Part shown: positions 25,769 through 35,147 of the stretch, in pieces
Layout of the letters: each line of letters starts with the position of its first letter
Position numbering within the stretch: the first letter of the stretch is position 1
Assembly: GCA_022867625.1 (NCBI GenBank)
Contig: JALIFM010000010.1
Coordinates: 1-64,000 of the forward strand
DNA: 64,000 bases
Source: Lachnospiraceae bacterium NSJ-143
Lineage (GTDB): Bacteria; Bacillota; Clostridia; Lachnospirales; Anaerotignaceae
Reading direction: 5' to 3'
Program-made: the position numbers and the translations under genes
The notes under the pieces: model-generated
The model's input: only the letters and a program-made list of their open reading frames with translations
What the model was told of the DNA's origin: nothing
The model's database searches: none

Positions 25769-27604
25769 TTGAGCCGACTGAGTATCATTACACCGGACTA
25801 CGCCCAAACCGTGGTCGAAAACCTTTATAAGGATGTGGAACGCCGAATTACAGCGAGCCCTCCGGGCATATGCCCTATCGACATTTCAAACGCGTTTTTA
25901 AAAATGTGCCACGCCCAGACCTGCGGTAAATGTGTACCTTGCCGTGTTGGCCTTACACAGCTTTCAAGCCTTATAGACGATGTGCTTGACGGAAATGCCA
26001 CTCTTGAGCACATAAGCCTTATTGAAAAAACTGCGCGTGTAATAAAAAACACTGCTGACTGCGCAATAGGCTACGAGGCAGCCAACATGGTTTTAAGAGG
26101 AGTAATAGGATTTCGTGACGACTACACAGAGCATATACTTAACAGGCGCTGCCGGTTTAACATATATCAGCCTGTCCCATGTGTTGCCCTCTGTCCAGCC
26201 GGAGTTGACATACCAGGCTATATAGCTCTTGTTAACGACGGCCGCTGTGCCGATGCTGTCAGACTTATAAGAAAGGACAATCCCTTCCCTACAGCCTGTG
26301 CCTTTGTATGTGAGCACCCATGTGAGGCCCGCTGCCGCAGAAACATGATTGACGATTCTATAAATATCCGCGCACTTAAACGCTATGCCGTTGACCATTC
26401 CGGTATAGTTCAGGCTCCGGAAAACGCCCCTTCCACAGGCAAAAAAATTGCCATAATAGGCGGAGGTCCAAGCGGTCTGAGCGCTGCCTACTACCTTTCA
26501 CTTATGGGCCACCACGCCGAGGTTTTTGAAAAACGCGATAAGCTTGGCGGTATGCTTCGCTACGGTATACCAAGCTACAGACTGCCGAGAGAAAGGCTTC
26601 AGGAGGATATAGACTGTATACTCTCAACAGGCATAACAGTACATACAGGAATAGAAATAGGCAGAGATATAACAATACCTCAGCTGAAGGATGATTTTGA
26701 CTGCATTTATATAGCAATCGGCGCCCACAACGATAAAAAAATCGGTATAGAGGGCGAGGACAAACGCGGTGTCATATCCGCAGTTGAAATGCTGAGGAGC
26801 ATTGGCGACAATACCCTGCCTGACTTTACCAAAAAACGTGTTGTTGTTGTAGGCGGCGGAAACGTGGCCATGGACTGCACAAGAAGCGCCAAAAGGCTCG
26901 GTGCAGAAAGCGTGACCTGCGTTTACAGAAGGAGACGTGTAGATATGACAGCTCTCCCCGAGGAGGTTGAGGGCGCTGAAAGCGAAGGCTGCGATATACT
27001 CTGCCTTCAGTCACCTGTTAAAATATCCGGCGATGAGGACGGGAATGTGACATCTATCTGGATTCAGCCGCAGATTGCAGGAGAGATAGACAAATCCGGA
27101 CGCCCCCGCCCTGTCAATGCCAAAGCCGAGCCTATACGCCTTGCCTGCGACATAGTTATAGCCGCAGTAGGTCAGGGTATAGAAATACAGCCGTTTGAGG
27201 AGTTTGGAGTAAAGGTAAAGCGCGGGGTAATTGATACCCTCGCAAGCAATGAGGTTACTAATATAGACGGAGTATTTGCAGGTGGAGACTGCGTAACAGG
27301 CCCTGCAACAGTAATAAGGGCTATAGCCGCCGGAAAGGTTGCCGCGGCAAATATAGATGAATACCTTGGCTTTAACCATATAATATCGACAGACGTAGAC
27401 GTGCCTCTGCCAAGGCTTGATGTAAAGCCTGCCTGCGGCAGAATGAACACAAAGGAACGCAGCGCCGGTGAGCGAAATACTGACTTCAACCTTATAGAAA
27501 CCGGCCTTACAGAGGAGGAGGCCCTTGTTGAGTCAGGCCGCTGTTTAAGGTGCGACCACTATGGGTACGGTATTTTTAAAGGAGGGCGAGTAGACAAATG
27601 GTAA
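25769..27604 (+). CDS. FAD-dependent NAD(P)H oxidoreductase subunit of [FeFe] hydrogenase (NuoF-tail/GltD fusion)
   Basis: 611 aa, TTG start 8 nt after AAGGAGGA. Order: a NuoF C-terminal-type 4Fe-4S domain (about 30-120, CGKCVPCRVG then DCAIG), a GltD-type Fe-S helical domain (about 130-210, CVALCPAGVDIP and CAFVCEHPCEARC), FAD-binding IIGGGPSGLSAAYYL (about 230), and nucleotide-binding VVGGGNVAMDCTRSAKRLG with VYRRRR (about 360-395), which resembles NADP(H)-type sites. The FMN/NADH domain of NuoF is absent. It overlaps the hydrogenase gene by 7 nt and should pass electrons between NAD(P)H and HydA. A bifurcating role is possible but not shown. Confidence 0.87.
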   Translation: MSRLSIITPDYAQTVVENLYKDVERRITASPPGICPIDISNAFLKMCHAQTCGKCVPCRVGLTQLSSLIDDVLDGNATLEHISLIEKTARVIKNTADCAIGYEAANMVLRGVIGFRDDYTEHILNRRCRFNIYQPVPCVALCPAGVDIPGYIALVNDGRCADAVRLIRKDNPFPTACAFVCEHPCEARCRRNMIDDSINIRALKRYAVDHSGIVQAPENAPSTGKKIAIIGGGPSGLSAAYYLSLMGHHAEVFEKRDKLGGMLRYGIPSYRLPRERLQEDIDCILSTGITVHTGIEIGRDITIPQLKDDFDCIYIAIGAHNDKKIGIEGEDKRGVISAVEMLRSIGDNTLPDFTKKRVVVVGGGNVAMDCTRSAKRLGAESVTCVYRRRRVDMTALPEEVEGAESEGCDILCLQSPVKISGDEDGNVTSIWIQPQIAGEIDKSGRPRPVNAKAEPIRLACDIVIAAVGQGIEIQPFEEFGVKVKRGVIDTLASNEVTNIDGVFAGGDCVTGPATVIRAIAAGKVAAANIDEYLGFNHIISTDVDVPLPRLDVKPACGRMNTKERSAGERNTDFNLIETGLTEEEALVESGRCLRCDHYGYGIFKGGRVDKW

Positions 27605-29337
27605 ACCTTACTATTGACAATATACCTGTTGAGGTGAACGAGAATACTACTATACTTGAAGCGGCCCGCCTTGCCGGAATAAATATCCCCACACTCTGCT
27701 TTCTTAAGGATATAAACGAGATTGCCGCTTGCAGGGTATGTATAGTAGAGATAGATGGTATGGACAGGCTCATATCCTCCTGCAACAACTCAGTCCGTGA
27801 GGGCATGGTTGTTTACACAAACAGTCCGCGTGTGAGGGAAGCCCGAAGGATAAATGTAGAGCTTATACTGTCGCAGCACAACACAAGCTGCGCATACTGC
27901 CCGAGAAGCGGCAACTGTACGCTTCAAAAAATCGCCAATGACCTTGGGATATATAAAATACCGTATAAAAATATTATACCTAAGACACTTTGGAGTCACA
28001 GGGCAATACTCAAAAGAGACGCATCAAAGTGTATTAAATGTATGCGCTGTATACAAATCTGCGACAAGGTCCAGACACTCCATATATGGGATATAGACGG
28101 CACAGGCTCACGCACCACTGTAGACGTGTCACATAACCGTATGATAATGGATTCCGACTGTTCACTCTGCGGACAGTGCATTACCCACTGCCCTGTAGGC
28201 GCACTTTCGGCACGTGACGATATAGGAAAGTTTTACGATGCTCTGGCAGACAGTGAAAAAACCGTTGTTGTTCAGGTCGCTCCCGCTGTAAGGGCAGCGT
28301 GGGGAGAGGAGCTCGGAATAAGCCGTGAGCAGGCTACAATGGGCAAAATAACCGCAGCACTCAAGCGCATGGGCGTTGACTATGTTTTTGATACCGATTT
28401 CAGTGCCGACCTTACAATAATGGAGGAAGGAAACGAACTGCTCAAAAGGCTCTCCGAGGGTGAGCATAAATACCCAATGTTTACTTCCTGCTGCCCGGGC
28501 TGGGTACGGTTTATGAAATCCCAGTTTCCAGAAATGGTCGGGTGCCTTTCAACCTCAAAATCGCCTCAGCAGATGTTCGGTGCCATACTTAAAACATACT
28601 ATGCAGGTCTCATAGGGGTGCCGGCAGACAGGCTGTATTTTGTATCTATAATGCCATGTGTGGCAAAGAAAAAAGAAGCCTCCCTCTCCACAATGAATTC
28701 CGCAGGCACGGGACAGGATGTGGATTTAGTGCTTACAACACGCGAGTTTGTACAAATCATTCGTTCCGAGCACATATCAGTTGACCACCTGAGCGAAATC
28801 CCATGTGACCAGCCCATTGTGACATCAAGCGGCGCCGGAGTTATATTCGGCACTACAGGCGGGGTTATGGAGGCTGCTTTGAGGACCGCTTACGCTGTGG
28901 CTGAGGGGCACAACCCCGAACCGGACGCCTTCAGGGAAATACGCGGCGAAGGCGGCATACGCGAAGCCGTATTTACAATAGGCGGCCGGGATTTGCATGT
29001 TGCTGCGGCAAGCGGTCTTGGAAACGCAAGAAAGCTTGTTAAAGCTGTAAAAAGCGGCAAAGCCCATTATGATTTTGTTGAGATAATGGCCTGCCCGGGC
29101 GGCTGCTCCGGCGGAGGAGGCCAGCCTATTAAGGACGGCTCCGAGCTTTATGGCATAAGAGGCAGTGAACTCTATAACCTTGATAAAAACTCAGAAATAC
29201 GCTACTCCCACGAGAACCCGGCTATAGTAAGTCTTTACGAAAATTACCTTGAAAAGCCGCTTTCCGAAAGAAGCGAGCAGCTTCTTCACACAGACCATAC
29301 CGCATGGGAAATGCCTCTTGCGCCAGATGATATATAA
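27598..29337 (+). CDS. [FeFe] hydrogenase catalytic subunit
   Basis: 579 aa. N-terminal [2Fe-2S] domain (about 1-75), the HxxxCxxCxxxxxC cluster site (SQHNTSCAYCPRSGNC, about 93), two [4Fe-4S] motifs (CIKCMRCIQIC about 143 and CSLCGQCITHC about 187), then the H-cluster domain with all three signatures: TSCCPGW, MPCVAKKKEAS and MACPGGCSGGGGQP, and a C-terminal small-subunit domain. These mark a catalytic group A enzyme that reduces protons to H2 or the reverse. No hydE, hydF or hydG maturation gene is in the window. No NuoE-type thioredoxin-like subunit is present. The operon ends in a strong terminator. Confidence 0.96.
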   Translation: MVNLTIDNIPVEVNENTTILEAARLAGINIPTLCFLKDINEIAACRVCIVEIDGMDRLISSCNNSVREGMVVYTNSPRVREARRINVELILSQHNTSCAYCPRSGNCTLQKIANDLGIYKIPYKNIIPKTLWSHRAILKRDASKCIKCMRCIQICDKVQTLHIWDIDGTGSRTTVDVSHNRMIMDSDCSLCGQCITHCPVGALSARDDIGKFYDALADSEKTVVVQVAPAVRAAWGEELGISREQATMGKITAALKRMGVDYVFDTDFSADLTIMEEGNELLKRLSEGEHKYPMFTSCCPGWVRFMKSQFPEMVGCLSTSKSPQQMFGAILKTYYAGLIGVPADRLYFVSIMPCVAKKKEASLSTMNSAGTGQDVDLVLTTREFVQIIRSEHISVDHLSEIPCDQPIVTSSGAGVIFGTTGGVMEAALRTAYAVAEGHNPEPDAFREIRGEGGIREAVFTIGGRDLHVAAASGLGNARKLVKAVKSGKAHYDFVEIMACPGGCSGGGGQPIKDGSELYGIRGSELYNLDKNSEIRYSHENPAIVSLYENYLEKPLSERSEQLLHTDHTAWEMPLAPDDI

Positions 29338-29344
29338 AAAACAA

Positions 29345-29375
29345 AAGCGCCCGATTAATTGGGCGCTTCGTTTTA
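29345..29375 (+). terminator. Terminator of the hydrogenase operon
   Basis: AAGCGCCC / GGGCGCTT stem with an 8-nt loop, followed by CGTTTT. Confidence 0.8.
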
Positions 29376-29499
29376 GAAGGGGTTAAATAGTATTATCATC
29401 ATTAGGGTTTTAGGGGTTTTGTTTGTTTCTATGCTTTGTATTATGCCAGTAAATTATGTATCCAAAATGGATTAAGTGTAAATAATTTGTTAAAACAAA

Positions 29500-29532
29500 A
29501 ATTGGGCAGTGTCTTTTTTGACACTGCCCAAA
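29500..29532 (-). terminator. Terminator after the Nfu-type gene
   Basis: Perfect 12-bp stem TTGGGCAGTGTC / GACACTGCCCAA with a 6-nt loop, followed on the minus strand by TTTTTGTTTT. Confidence 0.85.
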
Positions 29533-29537
29533 GCTGT

Positions 29538-29831
29538 TTAAAGCTTATGTTCCAGTATTTTCTTAGCCATATCAAGCATTGACTGGTCTACATCGTTTAT
29601 CAGCAGCACATCTTTAAGCTCCTCAAAGGCGGGAAGTATCCTTCCAGATACAATCTCGTCAAATGTCGCCATGCTTGTCGGGCAGGCAAAGCACGCACCT
29701 GTAAACTTAAGCCTCAGTATACCGTCCTTAAGGCTTACAATTTCAATATCACCGCCATGACTGTTCATGTACGGCCGTATCTCACTGTCTATAAATTTTT
29801 CTATATCCTCAAGCATCCTTTTCACCAACAT
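29538..29831 (-). CDS. NifU C-terminal-domain (Nfu-type) Fe-S cluster carrier
   Basis: 97 aa, single Nfu domain. The cluster-binding CFACPTS (C-x2-C, about residues 57-63) follows the typical start motif SHGGDIEIVSLKDG. Nfu proteins hold and deliver [4Fe-4S] clusters to apo-enzymes. The first 23 nt overlap the end of the 4-hydroxybutyryl-CoA dehydratase gene, so translation is probably coupled and expression matched. An internal ATG five codons on (29816) is an alternative start; the upstream one is kept because AAAGG lies 9 nt before it. Confidence 0.88.
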   Translation of the reverse strand: MLVKRMLEDIEKFIDSEIRPYMNSHGGDIEIVSLKDGILRLKFTGACFACPTSMATFDEIVSGRILPAFEELKDVLLINDVDQSMLDMAKKILEHKL

Positions 29832-31269
29832 GCGCTATTGCCTTTGCCATTTTCTTTTTGCTCTCCAAGTCTCCCTGTCTGGAAATCATAATCCTCTGAG
29901 CCTGAGGGCTTCCCGCTCCATGCATTGACTCTGTAAGATACCCTACGGCGGCTGTGCCGAGAGTAAGGTTTTCTATAAGCCTCATAATCCTTATCCTGTC
30001 TTTTACAGGCACATCTGATATGCCCTTAAAGTATTTTTCTATATAAGGCCCTGTAAAGTCGTTGTCAATATCAACCTCAGACGGAGCTGTAACCATAAGG
30101 CCTCCGGCTATGTCCTGCGCAAGGCGTGCAATCTCATAAGGCAGTCTTGTTACATTCTGTTTGCATACATTGGCAAGAAGCAAATCTATAAGACAGTTGC
30201 CGGATTCTGTCATAACCCCCTCGCAGGAGCAGGCAATTCCGCAGGAATAGATTGTCTCGTTGAGATGAATCATCTCTATAAGCTTATCCTTTATATGGCT
30301 GGCCTTAGGCACACCGTTAAAATCCGCCGCCACTGCAGCCGCGCCTATAAGCACATCGCCCACGCCTACCTTGCAGCCGCCGTAGCTCTGCCTGTGGTAT
30401 CCGGCAAATCTCTCAACAAGCATTGAGCAGAATTCTGTTTCTCCGTTCATAAATATCCTGTCGTTCGGAACAAAAACATTATCAAACACGGTAAGCGCTT
30501 CCACTCCGCCAAACGCCCTGTTGCCAACATCAATAGGCGAGCCCTCAAGCTTTCTTGTATCACAGCTCTGTCGGCCCACTATCATAAACAGCCCCTCCGC
30601 GTCGAGAGGCACAGCAAACGAGAGGGCATAATCCCTGTCATCCGGCCCCATAGCCACTGTAGGCATTACAAGCACCTCGTGGGAATTGCATATGCCTGTC
30701 TGGTGTGCCTTTGCTCCCCTGACAACTATCCCGTCAGGCCTGCGCTCAACAACTCTCAGGTACAAATCCGGGTCAGCCTGTTTGCTTGGCGAAAGCCCCC
30801 TGTCGCCCTTAGGGTCTGTCATGGCACCGTCAATCACAAGGTCCTTTTCCTGACAGTACTCTACATACTTTTTAAAATTGTCATGGTACTTTGTACCGTA
30901 TTTTTTATCTATCTCGTATGAAGTGCTGTAAACTGCATTAATAGCGTCAAGCCCTACACATCTCTGAAAACACGCGGCTGTTTTCTGTCCGCAGAGCCTC
31001 TGCATTTTTACTTTCTTAACAAGGTCTTCAGAATTCTGGTGAATGTGTGTAAAACGGTTTATTCTCTCGCCTGTAATATGGCTGTGAGCCGTCATAATAT
31101 CGGCATATCTCGGGTTATTGGCCAAATCATATGTCATTCTCACAGAATTAAGTGAAGGCTGCAAAATCGGGTTTCCAACAGCTGTCTCATATTCCCTGCC
31201 AAACATATAAATACGCATTTTTATTTTCCTGATGCTCTCTATATACTGCTCGCCTGTCATAATTGCCAC
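29809..31269 (-). CDS. abfD: 4-hydroxybutyryl-CoA dehydratase / vinylacetyl-CoA isomerase
   Basis: 486 aa. Flavin and [4Fe-4S] enzyme that dehydrates 4-hydroxybutyryl-CoA to crotonyl-CoA. It is closely similar over its whole length to Clostridium aminobutyricum AbfD as I remember it, including the cluster ligands in ACFQRC (C100, C104) and HRQSYGGC (His and Cys seven apart), and the FAD-binding acyl-CoA-dehydrogenase-like middle region. GTG start chosen for AAAGG 9 nt upstream; other in-frame ATGs lie before and after. Succinate-semialdehyde, CoA-transferase and dehydrogenase partners are not in the window. Confidence 0.93.
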   Translation of the reverse strand: MAIMTGEQYIESIRKIKMRIYMFGREYETAVGNPILQPSLNSVRMTYDLANNPRYADIMTAHSHITGERINRFTHIHQNSEDLVKKVKMQRLCGQKTAACFQRCVGLDAINAVYSTSYEIDKKYGTKYHDNFKKYVEYCQEKDLVIDGAMTDPKGDRGLSPSKQADPDLYLRVVERRPDGIVVRGAKAHQTGICNSHEVLVMPTVAMGPDDRDYALSFAVPLDAEGLFMIVGRQSCDTRKLEGSPIDVGNRAFGGVEALTVFDNVFVPNDRIFMNGETEFCSMLVERFAGYHRQSYGGCKVGVGDVLIGAAAVAADFNGVPKASHIKDKLIEMIHLNETIYSCGIACSCEGVMTESGNCLIDLLLANVCKQNVTRLPYEIARLAQDIAGGLMVTAPSEVDIDNDFTGPYIEKYFKGISDVPVKDRIRIMRLIENLTLGTAAVGYLTESMHGAGSPQAQRIMISRQGDLESKKKMAKAIAHVGEKDA

Positions 31270-31426
31270 GTGAATCATCCTTTCCATATTTAAAATCAAT
31301 CACAGCTTTTATATGTAATTAGTTTTAATTTTAACATTTTAAACGCCCGTTAACAATAGCGGCAGTACAAAAATTTTCAGCCAAATTATAACGGTTCAGT
31401 TTTGCGCCATATTCCGGAATAAAAAA

Positions 31427-31454
31427 ACAATTCCGGACGTCTGTCCGGAACTGT
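31427..31454 (-). terminator. Terminator after guaB
   Basis: ACAATTCCGGAC / GTCCGGAACTGT stem (one G-U pair) with a 4-nt loop, followed on the minus strand by seven T residues. Confidence 0.85.
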
Positions 31455-31467
31455 TGATTATTTGTTG

Positions 31468-32970
31468 TTACATCATCTGTCTGCTGTCTCTGAGCATAAC
31501 GTCATGCGCTCCGCCCTCAACAATGCTTGTAGACGATATAAGAGTTATTTTAGCGTTCTGCTGAAGCTGCGGTATAGTAAGGCAGCCGCAGTTGCACATG
31601 GTTGAACGTACTTTGCTGAGTGTCATATTTACATTGTCCTTAAGGCTTCCAGCGTAAGGCACAAATGAGTCAACGCCCTCCTCAAACGAAAGCTTTTCAT
31701 CGCCGCCAAGGTCATATCTCTGCCAGTTTCTGGCCCTCGCGCTGCCTTCGCCCCAGTATTCTTTCATATAGCTTCCGTTTATGTTTACCTTCTTGGTAGG
31801 GCTTTCGTCAAAACGGGCAAAGTACCTTCCGAGCATAAGAAAATCAGCACCCATTGCAAGCGCAAGCGTTACATGGTAATCGTGCACAATACCTCCGTCA
31901 GAACAAATAGGCACATAAACTCCTGTCTCTTTAAAATATTCGTCACGGGCCTTTGCCACTTCTATTAAAGCTGTAGCCTGTCCACGGCCTATTCCCTTCT
32001 GCTCACGGGTTATACATATGGCTCCGCCGCCAATGCCGACCTTTACAAAATCAGCGCCGGCCTCCGCAAGGAACCTGAACCCTTCCCCGTCAACCACATT
32101 TCCCGCGCCCACCTTTACACTGTCGCCGTAATTTTTCCTTACATAATCCAGCACAATTTTCTGCCACTCAGAATATCCCTCAGAGCTGTCAATGCAGAGC
32201 ACATCAACACCGGCCTCCACAAGCGCCGGTATACGCTCTGCGTAATCTCTGGTGTTTATTCCCGCGCCTACCATATATCTTTTAGAACTGTCAATGAGCT
32301 CGTTCTCATTTGATTTATGCGAATTATAGTCCTTGCGGAAAACAAGTGAAACAAGCCTCTGCTCACTGTCTATAATAGGCAGGCAGTTTAATTTATGCTC
32401 CCAGATAATATCGTTGGCCACTTTAAGTGTTGTGCTTTCGTCAGCGCAGATAAGGTCGTCAAACTTTGTCATAAAATCTTTAACCTTTAAATCCAGAGGC
32501 ATTCTGCTTACCCTGTAGTCTCTGCTTGTAACAATTCCGGCAAGCTTTCCGTTAGGGCTTCCGTCTGTAGTCACAACAACAGTGGAATGGCCTGTTTTCT
32601 TTTTAAGCTCAAGTATATCCTTTAAAGTGTCCTCAGGCGAGACATTTGAATCGCTTATTACAAAGCCTGCCCTGTAGTTTTTTACTCTTGTAACCATTTG
32701 GGCCTGACACTGTATAGACTGCGAGCCGTATATAAAAGAAAGGCCTCCCTCGCTTGCAAGGGCCACAGCCATTTTGTCGTCTGATACGGACTGCATTATA
32801 GCAGATGTCATAGGAATATTCAGGCTGAGAGACGGCTCCTCACCCTTTTTGAATTTTACAAGCGGTGTCTTTAAGCTAACATTTTTTGGTATACATTCTG
32901 TTGACGAATAGCCTGGTATTAACAGATACTCGCCAAAAGTCCGTGATGGTTCATTCATGTAAATCGCCAT
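31468..32970 (-). CDS. guaB: Inosine-5'-monophosphate dehydrogenase
   Basis: 500 aa. IMPDH oxidises IMP to XMP with NAD+, the committed step to GMP. The catalytic loop [21 protein letters not shown] (cysteine at about 318; quoted in part) and the phosphate-binding SDGGI and MLGRYFAR segments are present; two CBS domains (about 110-225) are inserted in the barrel as usual. The C-terminal part carries [12 protein letters not shown]. The clostridial version is slightly longer than B. subtilis GuaB. AAGGAG lies before the ATG. A long structured leader precedes the gene. Confidence 0.94.
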   Translation of the reverse strand: MAIYMNEPSRTFGEYLLIPGYSSTECIPKNVSLKTPLVKFKKGEEPSLSLNIPMTSAIMQSVSDDKMAVALASEGGLSFIYGSQSIQCQAQMVTRVKNYRAGFVISDSNVSPEDTLKDILELKKKTGHSTVVVTTDGSPNGKLAGIVTSRDYRVSRMPLDLKVKDFMTKFDDLICADESTTLKVANDIIWEHKLNCLPIIDSEQRLVSLVFRKDYNSHKSNENELIDSSKRYMVGAGINTRDYAERIPALVEAGVDVLCIDSSEGYSEWQKIVLDYVRKNYGDSVKVGAGNVVDGEGFRFLAEAGADFVKVGIGGGAICITREQKGIGRGQATALIEVAKARDEYFKETGVYVPICSDGGIVHDYHVTLALAMGADFLMLGRYFARFDESPTKKVNINGSYMKEYWGEGSARARNWQRYDLGGDEKLSFEEGVDSFVPYAGSLKDNVNMTLSKVRSTMCNCGCLTIPQLQQNAKITLISSTSIVEGGAHDVMLRDSRQMM

Positions 32971-33004
32971 ATTGATTTTCTCCTTGTTATTTTGCAGTGT
33001 TAAG

Positions 33005-33115
33005 TCAGTGTTTTTTCTGTACCTCTTTTAATTCCGTACACCGGTCAGACAATAATGATTTCGCGCAATAGATGTATGCCTTTTGAGGTATCAAATCTAT
33101 TGGAAATTGAAACAA
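33005..33115 (-). CDS. Candidate 36-aa leader peptide upstream of guaB
   Basis: A TTG codon at 33115 is preceded, at 6 nt, by a perfect AAAGGAGG (33129-33122) and opens a 36-codon frame ending 34 nt before guaB. The peptide begins [17 protein letters not shown] and ends with a basic stretch; no family recognised. The ribosome site is better than that of many real genes here, but the region also folds into perfect stems (CAATAGAT / ATCTATTG, 33102-33095 and 33073-33066), so it may instead be a regulatory RNA. Confidence 0.35.
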   Translation of the reverse strand: MFQFPIDLIPQKAYIYCAKSLLSDRCTELKEVQKKH

Positions 33116-33172
33116 TATATGCCTCCTTTCCCAATAAAAACAGCTTACTGTACAATTATTTTATTATGTATT

Positions 33173-33201
33173 ATTATAAATACCCGAATATACAATGTCA
33201 A
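33173..33201 (-). promoter_or_regulatory. Consensus promoter of guaB with a 195-nt leader
   Basis: TTGACA (33201-33196), 17-nt spacer, TATAAT (33178-33173) on the minus strand, both perfect. The transcript would start near 33166, leaving a leader of about 195 nt before guaB. This accounts for the 345-nt gap between guaB and pyk. Confidence 0.8.
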
Positions 33202-33258
33202 TACAGGGCTTCATACAGTATGGAGCTATTTTCAGCGGTATCATGCCATTTAAAGCAG

Positions 33259-33294
33259 AAAATCCGGCTGTAAATAAAACGCCGGATTTTTTCT
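33259..33294. terminator. Terminator after pyk
   Basis: AAAATCCGGC / GCCGGATTTT perfect 10-bp stem, 12-nt loop, T-rich on both sides. Confidence 0.8.
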
Positions 33295-33315
33295 CAGTCA
33301 ATTATATTTGTACAG

Positions 33316-35079
33316 TCAGTCGTCATCCGGCATTCCAAAATAAACAAAGCCTTTAGAAGCGTCAACCGTTATAAGCGTGTCATTTTTAATCAGGTCTGTC
33401 ACATTTATACCGCAGATAACAACCGGTATATCAAGAATATTTCCTATAAGCTCGGCATAAGCGTTCTGCCCCTTGTCTACAGGGCCTATAACAAGTGCGC
33501 TGGCGCGTTTTATATATGGCAGTATGGAGTTATCCGACTTGTTTGTAACAAGTATATCTCCTGTTTTAAACTTTTTTTCAGCTTCACCCGAATATTTTAT
33601 AACAGCCGCCTTGCCTGATATTCTTTTTTCTCCAACTCCCTCGCCCTTGCAGATTACGTTTCCCACTATATCCACACGCATAGTGTTTGTTGAGCCGGAA
33701 ACCCCTACAGGCACTCCTATAGCTATAACAACCGTATCGCCGTTCTGGGCAAGTCCGCTTTTTACAGCCGTACTCATGGCAAGGTCAAAAACCTTGCTGT
33801 TGTCGGCAATTTCCTTTTCCAGCACAGGCTTGCAGCCCCATACAAGGTTAAGCTGCCTCCACACCCTTTCCGAGCTGCTGGAAGCGGCTATCGGGCAGAC
33901 AGGCTTATACTTGGCAATCATTCTTGCTGTGAGGCCGGATTTTGTGACAGTGGCTATACAGCTTGTGTTAAGCTCCGCCGCTGTGGAGCAGGCAGCGTAG
34001 CTTATGGCATTTGTAAGATTCTTGTGAACGCCGTTAAAATTATTCCTGAGCCTTTTTGCGTAATCCACACTGTTTTCAGTAGCTTCGGCTATTTTTGCCA
34101 TTATAGACACAGCCTCAGCGGGGTAGCTGCCCTGAGCTGTCTCGCCGGAGAGCATAATGGCATCGCTTCCGTCAAATATGGCGTTTGCCACATCACTTGA
34201 CTCAGCCCTTGTAGGGCGCGGGTTGGATACCATCGACTCAAGCATCTGTGTTGCGGTAATCACAGGCTTGCAGGCGTTGTTTGCCTTTTTTATTACTTCC
34301 TTCTGTACAATAGGCACTTCCTCAATAGGAATCTCCACTCCAAGGTCGCCCCTTGCCACCATTATTCCGTCGGAAACCGCCAGTATATCGTCTATGTTTT
34401 TTACACCCTCGCGGTTTTCAATTTTTGATATTATAAATATATCGTTGCCGCCGTTTTCCTCAAGCACACGCCGTATTTTAAGCACATCGCCTGCTGAGCG
34501 GATAAATGACGCCGCCACATAATCAAAGCCCATTTTAATGCCGAATTTAAGGTCCTCTATATCCCTCTGTGTAAGTATAGGCAGGTCCACATAAACATCG
34601 GGAATATTAACCCCCTTGTTTGAACTTAAAAAACCGCCGTTTACAACCCTGCATTCTATATCAGTCTCAGTGATTTTAATAACCTCAAGCTCAACAAGAC
34701 CGTCGTCCAGAAGCACATGTTTCCCCTTTTCAAGCTCATTTGGAAGATTGTGGTATGTAATTCCCACAATCTCCTCTGTTCCCTCAACATCCCTGTTTGT
34801 CAGCGTAAAAAGGCTGCCGGGCTCAAGGTATATTTTTTTGTTGTCTTTAAATGATTTAATCCTTATCTCAGGGCCTTTTGTATCCAGTATAAGAGGTATG
34901 GGCACATTCAGCTCATCCCGTACCTTTTTCAGGTTATTTATAAGAACCGTATGGGATTCATAATTCCCATGCGAAAAATTTATTCTGGCCGCATCCATGC
35001 CGTTAATCACAAGCTCGCGAATCTTTTCCACTGTGTTGGTCGCAGGCCCCAAAGTGCACACAATTTTTGTTCTTTTCAT
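33316..35079 (-). CDS. pyk: Pyruvate kinase
   Basis: 587 aa. Converts phosphoenolpyruvate and ADP to pyruvate and ATP. N-terminal TKIVCTLGPATNTVEK, active-site ISKIENREGV and MVARGDLGVEIP, and potassium/phosphate region TQMLESM are intact. A C-terminal extra domain (about 480-587, GKAAVIKYSGEAEKKF onward) resembles the phosphohistidine-type domain of PEP-utilising enzymes, as in Bacillus and clostridial Pyk. The start at 35079 has AGGAGG; the longer frame to 35145 does not. It follows dnaE by 68 nt, so the two are probably co-transcribed, with pfkA missing from the common dnaE-pfkA-pyk order. Confidence 0.95.
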   Translation of the reverse strand: MKRTKIVCTLGPATNTVEKIRELVINGMDAARINFSHGNYESHTVLINNLKKVRDELNVPIPLILDTKGPEIRIKSFKDNKKIYLEPGSLFTLTNRDVEGTEEIVGITYHNLPNELEKGKHVLLDDGLVELEVIKITETDIECRVVNGGFLSSNKGVNIPDVYVDLPILTQRDIEDLKFGIKMGFDYVAASFIRSAGDVLKIRRVLEENGGNDIFIISKIENREGVKNIDDILAVSDGIMVARGDLGVEIPIEEVPIVQKEVIKKANNACKPVITATQMLESMVSNPRPTRAESSDVANAIFDGSDAIMLSGETAQGSYPAEAVSIMAKIAEATENSVDYAKRLRNNFNGVHKNLTNAISYAACSTAAELNTSCIATVTKSGLTARMIAKYKPVCPIAASSSSERVWRQLNLVWGCKPVLEKEIADNSKVFDLAMSTAVKSGLAQNGDTVVIAIGVPVGVSGSTNTMRVDIVGNVICKGEGVGEKRISGKAAVIKYSGEAEKKFKTGDILVTNKSDNSILPYIKRASALVIGPVDKGQNAYAELIGNILDIPVVICGINVTDLIKNDTLITVDASKGFVYFGMPDDD

Positions 35080-35147
35080 ATACTGCCTCCTAATCAAACT
35101 ATATTGCTTTTGCATATTTCCGCCCTTTACGAAAAGTATGCCCATAT

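Noticed and set aside
31320-31350. Rex operator upstream of the 4-hydroxybutyryl-CoA dehydratase gene
   Set aside because: TTGTTAAC is present as a half site, but there is no matching TTAACAA at the required spacing. A similar half site at 25373 near the hydrogenase operon was rejected for the same reason.
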